Source: Anaerolineaceae bacterium UBA1415 (lineage in GTDB: Bacteria; Chloroflexota; Anaerolineae; Anaerolineales; Anaerolineaceae). Taken from it: 9,707 bases of DNA. This document shows, piece after piece, positions 5,830 to 9,707 of the stretch (positions are counted from its first letter, which is position 1; each line of letters opens with the position of its first letter). Position numbers and translations under genes: made by a program. Location of the stretch: assembly GCA_002305635.1 (NCBI GenBank), contig DBPR01000015.1, positions 459 through 10,165 on the forward strand. The letters are read 5' to 3'. The notes beneath the pieces were generated by a model. The model ran no database searches and was not told the DNA's origin. It saw nothing but the letters and a program-made list of their open reading frames with translations.

Positions 5830-6932
5830 TGGGCGGTCTCCTGAGCAGGGCGAACCCATTTGATTTCGTATTTGAGGAGGACATCACTACTGATAATGAG
5901 GAAAAGGGTGATGCCCTGGATGAGGAAAGAGATGCCGGAGGGCTGGATCTCGCGGCTGGCAACCAGAAGCGCGCCAAAGAGGATCGAGACGAGGATCACG
6001 GCGAAGGGGTTCAGCTTGGCAAGCCACGCGACGATCACGCCCGAGAAACCGTAGGAGGTGGAGATGCGCTCCTGCAGGCGGTGGACCACGCCGGAGACCT
6101 CGGTCATGCCCGCCAGACCAGCCAGGGCACCCGAGACCATGAAGATCAAAATGGTGTTGGCGGCGATGTTGATGCCGGCATACCGGGCGGCTTTGGGGTT
6201 GTCACCGATCAGGGTTATCTTGTAGCCCCACTTGCTGCGATAGATGATCAGATAGACGATCACGGCGGCGATCAGCCCGAAAAGGATGCCGGCGTGAGCG
6301 GTCATGCCCGAGAAGGCAGGGATCTCTTTGGCATAGTCTGCCAGGCGCGGCAGCCAGGCGCTGTGCGGGAAGGTTTTGGTCATCTGGAAGCCAGCCTCAC
6401 TCCATTTGCCGAAGATCCAGTAGTTGTTCCATAGCACGGCGATATAGTTGAGCATGAGGGTGATGATGACTTCATTGATGTTCAGTTTGGCTTTGAGGAA
6501 ACCGGGGATGAAGCCGTAGAGCGAACCGCCGATCATGCCCAGCAGTGCCATGAGCGAGACGATCGCCCAACGGGGGGTGGTTTCGAGGTTGACCAGCGGT
6601 ACCATGACGACGGCGCTTGCCAGGAAGGCTCCGACAAAGAACTGCCCTTCCGCGCCGATGTTCCAGAGGCGCATTTTAAAGGCGAGGCTGCAGCCCAAAC
6701 CGATCAGCAGCAGTGGGGTGGCTTTGACGATCACGTCAGAAAAAGCGCCCCACGAGCCGAAGGAAGCCTTGAAGAAATAGGAATAGACCTTGAGCGGGTT
6801 GGCGCCGGTGGCAGCCAGGACAATGCCGGAAATGATGAAGGCGAGCAGCACCGCGCCGACCGAGGTAACGAAAGGCATCCACTTGGGGGCATCCTGGCTG
6901 CGTTTAAGAAAAACGGGATAGGGAATTTTCAT
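5826..6932 (-). CDS. BMP-type ABC transporter permease (first permease, NupP-like)
   Basis: An inner-membrane permease of 368 residues, the larger of the two channel subunits. After a short charged N-terminus come about nine to ten hydrophobic helices. Family marks are LWNIGAEGQFFVGAF (89-103), NEVIITLMLNYIA (153-165), and IGDNPKAARYAGIN (242-255), the loop thought to engage the ATPase, then FSGVIVAWLAKLNP (296-309). The longer form with the TLMLNYIA motif is typical of the first permease in nupNOPQ-type operons. The ATG overlaps the ATPase stop (ATGA), and GGGAG lies 7 bases before it. Its own stop overlaps the next permease start the same way, so equal output of the membrane subunits is likely. 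Length and motifs look normal. Confidence 0.92.
   Translation of the reverse strand: MKIPYPVFLKRSQDAPKWMPFVTSVGAVLLAFIISGIVLAATGANPLKVYSYFFKASFGSWGAFSDVIVKATPLLLIGLGCSLAFKMRLWNIGAEGQFFVGAFLASAVVMVPLVNLETTPRWAIVSLMALLGMIGGSLYGFIPGFLKAKLNINEVIITLMLNYIAVLWNNYWIFGKWSEAGFQMTKTFPHSAWLPRLADYAKEIPAFSGMTAHAGILFGLIAAVIVYLIIYRSKWGYKITLIGDNPKAARYAGINIAANTILIFMVSGALAGLAGMTEVSGVVHRLQERISTSYGFSGVIVAWLAKLNPFAVILVSILFGALLVASREIQPSGISFLIQGITLFLIISSDVLLKYEIKWVRPAQETAQ
5838..5842 (-). promoter_or_regulatory. Ribosome binding site AGGAG that fixes the last permease start
   Basis: AGGAG on the minus strand lies 8 bases before the ATG at 5829 and inside the end of the upstream permease gene. It supports the coupled start over the upstream in-frame ATG at 5859. 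Confidence 0.75.
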
Positions 6933-8755
6933 TCTACATCTCCCTGCTGATATTTTTCGCCCAAAACCTTGCGCAAGACGCGCTCTTTTTCGCTCAGGTT
7001 GAGCTCAGGGTCTTCCTCGGGCAGGATTTCGGAGGGAGGCAAATCCTCTTCTGAAGGCTCTTCAGGAGGAGTCACGCTTTGGTCGGCTTCTTCGGAGGGA
7101 GACGAGCTCTCTTCGAACGATTTGACATGGTCCAGCACTTCGTCGAAACGTGAGCTGGGCGCGGAAATAGACGAATTCTCATTGGAACCTGAAGAGTCCT
7201 CAACGGACGATGGCGATTTCAGATCCTGCGGGATAGTTCCGGTCATCATCAGACCGATTTGATTGATATCAAAATCACCACTGCAGATGGTGCCGACCAC
7301 ATGTCCTTCGTACATAACGGCGATGCGGTCGGATAGCGAGAGCAGTTCATCCAGGTCTTCGGAGACCAGCAGAATGGCGCAGCCCTGGGCGCGCTGGTTG
7401 AGAAGCAATTGCTGGACGGACTCTATAGCACCTACGTCCAGCCCCCGGGTTGGCTGCATGGCAACCACCAGCCGAGGTGCGCTGGAGAGCTCGCGGGCGA
7501 GGATCAGTTTTTGCAGGTTGCCGCCTGAGAGCTTGCGTGCCTGGGTTTGCACGTTGGGTGCCTGGATGTCGTATTCAGTTTTCAGACCGTCGGCAAGACT
7601 ATCAGCAGCCACGTAGTCCAGCTGCCATTTTTGCGATACGGGCTTCTGGTCGTAGCGCTTCATGATGATGTTGCTGGTAAGGGAAAGGTTGGGGGCGGAA
7701 CCGACGCCGATACGGTCTTCAGGGATGTGGGCGAGTCCGTGGCTGATGGAAAACGCAGGCGGTTTGTTGGCGATATTTTTACCTTCCAGCCAAACGTTGC
7801 CGGTGCATTCACGCAGACCGGTTATGACTTCCACCAGTTCGCTCTGACCGTTACCGGCGACACCGGCAATACCGAGGATCTCGCCTTCGTGCAGGGCGAG
7901 GTCCACGTTGCGCAGGGCAGGCAGGTTCTTGTTGTTAACGGCGGAAACATCTTCCAGGCGCAATACTTCGCGCCCGGCTGTTTGTTCGCATTTTTGCAGA
8001 TTGAAAATCACTTCGCGACCGACCATCAGCGAGGCAAGACTCTCGCGTGTAAAATTCTCGAGATCCATGCGCTCAGCAGTGACGCGCCCGCGCCGCAAGA
8101 CAGTCAGTTTGTCGGCGACTTGCTTGACCTCGTTGAGCTTGTGGCTGATGAAGGCAATGGACTTGCCTTGGGCAGCCATGCCCTTGAGCGTTTCGATCAA
8201 CTCATCGGCTTCCTGCGGGGCGAGGACGGCGGTGGGCTCGTCCATGATGAGAATATTGGCACCCCGGTAGAGGATTTTGAGGATTTCGACGCGCTGCTGT
8301 TCGCCGACCGAAAGCTGCCAGATCTTGGCGGTGGGGTCGATATGGATGCCAAATTGATCTGCCAGATCGCTTATTTCGTGGTCAAACTTCTTGAGGTTGA
8401 GGGCAAAGTGGGGGGTGTCGAGACCGATGAGGATGTTTTCGGTCACGGTTTGATTTTCGACCAGCATGAAATGCTGATGAACCATGCCAATGCCGTTGGC
8501 GATGGCATCCCTGGGGGAATTGAAACTGACTTTTTTGCCATGGATGCGGATTTCGCCGGATTGGGGCTTGTATAGACCGGTGAGCACGTTCATCAACGTG
8601 CTTTTGCCGGCTCCATTCTCGCCCAGGAGGGCGTGGATCTCACCGGGATAGAGGGTGAAATTGACATGGTCGTTAGCTAAAACGCCAGGAAAGCGCAGGG
8701 TGATATCCCGCATTTCCACGGCTGGGATTGCATTCGGTTCTTCTGTAAAAGTCAT
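6929..8755 (-). CDS. BMP-type ABC transporter ATPase with two NBDs and an acidic C-terminal tail
   Basis: The energy-coupling ATPase of the importer, at the cytoplasmic face of the membrane. NBD1 is complete: Walker A GENGAGKST (45-53), Q-loop HQHFML (93-98), signature LSVGEQQR (148-155), Walker B LIMDEP (169-174), H-loop ISHK (203-206). NBD2 has the altered Walker A GVAGNGQSE (298-306), signature LSGGNLQK (409-416), and Q434 in place of the catalytic Glu (VVAMQPTRGLD), the usual state in RbsA/NupO-like ATPases. The core ends near residue 508, the family's usual length. About 100 more residues follow, rich in Ser, Glu and Pro and ending in a charged helix-like stretch. I start at 8755 rather than 8788: the extra 11 residues come from a stem-loop and do not resemble the family, although no strong ribosome site precedes 8755. 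The stop overlaps the next permease start. Confidence 0.92.
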   Translation of the reverse strand: MTFTEEPNAIPAVEMRDITLRFPGVLANDHVNFTLYPGEIHALLGENGAGKSTLMNVLTGLYKPQSGEIRIHGKKVSFNSPRDAIANGIGMVHQHFMLVENQTVTENILIGLDTPHFALNLKKFDHEISDLADQFGIHIDPTAKIWQLSVGEQQRVEILKILYRGANILIMDEPTAVLAPQEADELIETLKGMAAQGKSIAFISHKLNEVKQVADKLTVLRRGRVTAERMDLENFTRESLASLMVGREVIFNLQKCEQTAGREVLRLEDVSAVNNKNLPALRNVDLALHEGEILGIAGVAGNGQSELVEVITGLRECTGNVWLEGKNIANKPPAFSISHGLAHIPEDRIGVGSAPNLSLTSNIIMKRYDQKPVSQKWQLDYVAADSLADGLKTEYDIQAPNVQTQARKLSGGNLQKLILARELSSAPRLVVAMQPTRGLDVGAIESVQQLLLNQRAQGCAILLVSEDLDELLSLSDRIAVMYEGHVVGTICSGDFDINQIGLMMTGTIPQDLKSPSSVEDSSGSNENSSISAPSSRFDEVLDHVKSFEESSSPSEEADQSVTPPEEPSEEDLPPSEILPEEDPELNLSEKERVLRKVLGEKYQQGDVE

Positions 8756-8773
8756 GAGTTCATCTTTTATAGG

Positions 8774-8800
8774 AGAGATGGCTCTCATCGAGCCATCTCT
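8774..8800 (-). promoter_or_regulatory. Strong stem-loop between the binding protein and ATPase genes
   Basis: A perfect 11-bp inverted repeat, AGAGATGGCTC and GAGCCATCTCT, with a 5-base loop, lies 19 bases past the binding-protein stop and 18 bases before the ATPase start at 8755. No T-run follows it in the direction of transcription, so it is not a standard terminator. Such intercistronic hairpins often stop 3' nucleases and keep binding-protein mRNA more abundant than that of the membrane parts; that role is inferred here. Confidence 0.7.
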
Positions 8801-8819
8801 TTGTTAGATTTAGCAAAGG

Positions 8820-9707
8820 CTAAGGGAGTTCAGCGGTTACGTTCTGGTTCCACCAATACATACCCACACCGCCCTCACAGGGTGCTCCTGGACCTTCAAA
8901 GCAGTCCAGGTCCACCTGGCGGAGGCTTTCGCCTTCGGCAAGGACAACGTTACCCTGGTTATCGGTGATAGGTCCCTTGAAGACATCGAAGCGGGTCATT
9001 TCACCGGAGAGGAATTTGGCAAGCTCGGTACGGATGAGCTGCAGGTCTTCTTCGGGCAGACCAACCACACCAGGCATCAATTCTTCGCCTTCCATGAAGC
9101 CAAAGAGACCAAGACCACCGGAATCGCCATCGAAGTAAATCGCTTCGCCTGCGAAGGTGCCTTCCATCGACTTTTTAATCTCGATGGCATAGAGGGGACC
9201 CCAGTTCCAGTACATACTGGTGAGGCAGGCATCGTGGGTGCAGTTGTTGACATAGTCATAAGTGATACCCCATTTACCTTCAGGAGCGGCAATAGCGGGG
9301 GCAGGGGTGTCGGCACCGGTCATGACAACCTGGGCACCAGCATCGAAGAGGGACTTAGCGCCTTCTTGTTCGATTGTCGGATCGTGCCAGGTGTTGATGA
9401 AGCGGACGTCAATGGTGCACTCAGGGCAGGTTTTTTGGACACCCAGGGCGAAGGCGTTGCCAAGGCGCAGTTCTTCCGGAATGGGGAAGGTCGCCATGTA
9501 ACCCAGTTTGGGGTTGCCATCGACCATGGCACGGGAGCCAGCCAGCATGCCAGCCAGGTATTTGATATCTTCCATGGCGCCCATCAGGTTGCCAAAGTTG
9601 GAACCATTGAATTTGTAGCCGGAAACATGGACAAAATCTTTATCGGGGAATTCACCAGCAACAGTTTCAGTGGCATCCATGAAGCCGAAGGAGGTTGTGA
9701 TGACCAT
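8820..9707 (-). CDS. BMP-family substrate-binding protein of ABC transporter (5' end outside window)
   Basis: The extracytoplasmic receptor of the importer (PnrA/Bmp family, PF02608), which captures nucleoside-like ligands and delivers them to the two permeases. The 295 visible residues are the C-terminal three quarters. The N-terminal signal peptide and first strand lie beyond the window edge, and the Met at 9707 is internal (family proteins read TTSFGFMD here). Family marks in the visible part are TTSFGFMDA (4-12), GNLMGAMEDIKYLAGMLAG (39-57), GYMATFPIPE (69-78), INTWHDPTIEQEGAKSL (104-120), ADTPAPA (132-138) and SMYWNWGP (164-171). Six cysteines occur in three close pairs (94/97, 156/161, 269/277), which is odd for a family usually poor in cysteine. 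It is the first visible gene of the operon; a stem-loop follows its TAG stop. The exact ligand is unknown. Confidence 0.9.
   Translation of the reverse strand: MVITTSFGFMDATETVAGEFPDKDFVHVSGYKFNGSNFGNLMGAMEDIKYLAGMLAGSRAMVDGNPKLGYMATFPIPEELRLGNAFALGVQKTCPECTIDVRFINTWHDPTIEQEGAKSLFDAGAQVVMTGADTPAPAIAAPEGKWGITYDYVNNCTHDACLTSMYWNWGPLYAIEIKKSMEGTFAGEAIYFDGDSGGLGLFGFMEGEELMPGVVGLPEEDLQLIRTELAKFLSGEMTRFDVFKGPITDNQGNVVLAEGESLRQVDLDCFEGPGAPCEGGVGMYWWNQNVTAELP

Noticed and set aside
5830..5859. A longer N-terminus for the last permease from the ATG at 5859
   Set aside because: The ATG at 5829 has AGGAG at the right distance and an ATGA overlap with the upstream gene, and the added residues do not resemble the family.
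5128..6434. Open frames of 238 and 201 codons on the + strand opposite the two permease genes
   Set aside because: They are antisense to proteins with complete family motifs, and their Asp/Gly/Gln-rich translations look like reverse reads of membrane codons.
7423..7863. A broken second nucleotide-binding domain in the ATPase (no Walker A lysine, Gln in place of the catalytic Glu)
   Set aside because: This degeneracy is the normal state of NBD2 in RbsA/NupO-type two-domain ATPases, so it is not a sign of decay.
7547..8575. A 342-codon + strand open frame opposite the ABC ATPase gene
   Set aside because: The minus-strand frame has all ABC ATPase motifs in order. The antisense product resembles no family and has no start context.
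8756..8788. A longer N-terminus for the ATPase from the ATG at 8788
   Set aside because: That ATG lies in the loop of a strong hairpin and the 11 added residues fall outside the conserved start of the family. It is not excluded, since the ribosome site for 8755 is also weak.
9705..9707. The ATG at the window edge as the true start of the binding protein
   Set aside because: The protein begins in the middle of the conserved TTSFGFMD strand of the BMP family and lacks a signal peptide, so the gene continues outside the window.

Overview
The window reads as a piece of a bacterial chromosome with compact, moderately GC-rich genes. It looks most like a free-living, heterotrophic Chloroflexota (Anaerolineae-type) organism. 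That placement is inferred from the style of the proteins (single-domain mannose-1-phosphate guanylyltransferase, BMP-type nucleoside ABC transporter, short palindromic repeats between genes) and is only moderately sure. No phage, plasmid, transposase, CRISPR array, tRNA or rRNA is visible.

Layout. On the + strand are a mannose-1-phosphate guanylyltransferase gene (24-1094) and a 12-helix MFS transporter of the fucose-permease-like group (1418-2611). A 323-base gap packed with palindromes separates them. A short convergent gap (2612-2672) then meets a minus-strand two-component pair. This is a six-helix histidine kinase (3320-4555) followed by its NarL/LuxR-type response regulator (2673-3323), joined by an ATGA overlap. 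A second repeat-rich gap (4556-4863) holds the kinase promoter and the end of the next operon. The rest is a minus-strand ABC uptake operon in the order binding protein (8820 to beyond 9707, cut by the window edge), double-NBD ATPase (6929-8755), permease (5826-6932), permease (4864-5829). The last three genes are linked by ATGA stop/start overlaps. The order matches the Bacillus subtilis nupNOPQ guanosine/nucleoside importer and related BMP-family systems.

How the genes work together. The BMP lipoprotein-type receptor should capture a nucleoside-like ligand outside the membrane. The two unlike permeases form the channel and the ATPase powers uptake. A strong stem-loop after the receptor gene may keep receptor expression above that of the membrane parts, and a hairpin plus T-run ends the operon. 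The kinase/regulator pair is a separate unit whose signal is unknown. The guanylyltransferase supplies GDP-mannose for glycan or envelope synthesis.

Most unusual are (1) a 36-base palindromic repeat in two near-identical copies plus a third diverged one, sitting in both large gaps, one copy serving as a probable terminator; (2) a roughly 100-residue acidic Ser/Pro/Glu tail on the ABC ATPase; (3) 7-base tandem repeats at gene ends, one of which supplies a stop codon. I do not see an obviously new multi-gene system in this window.
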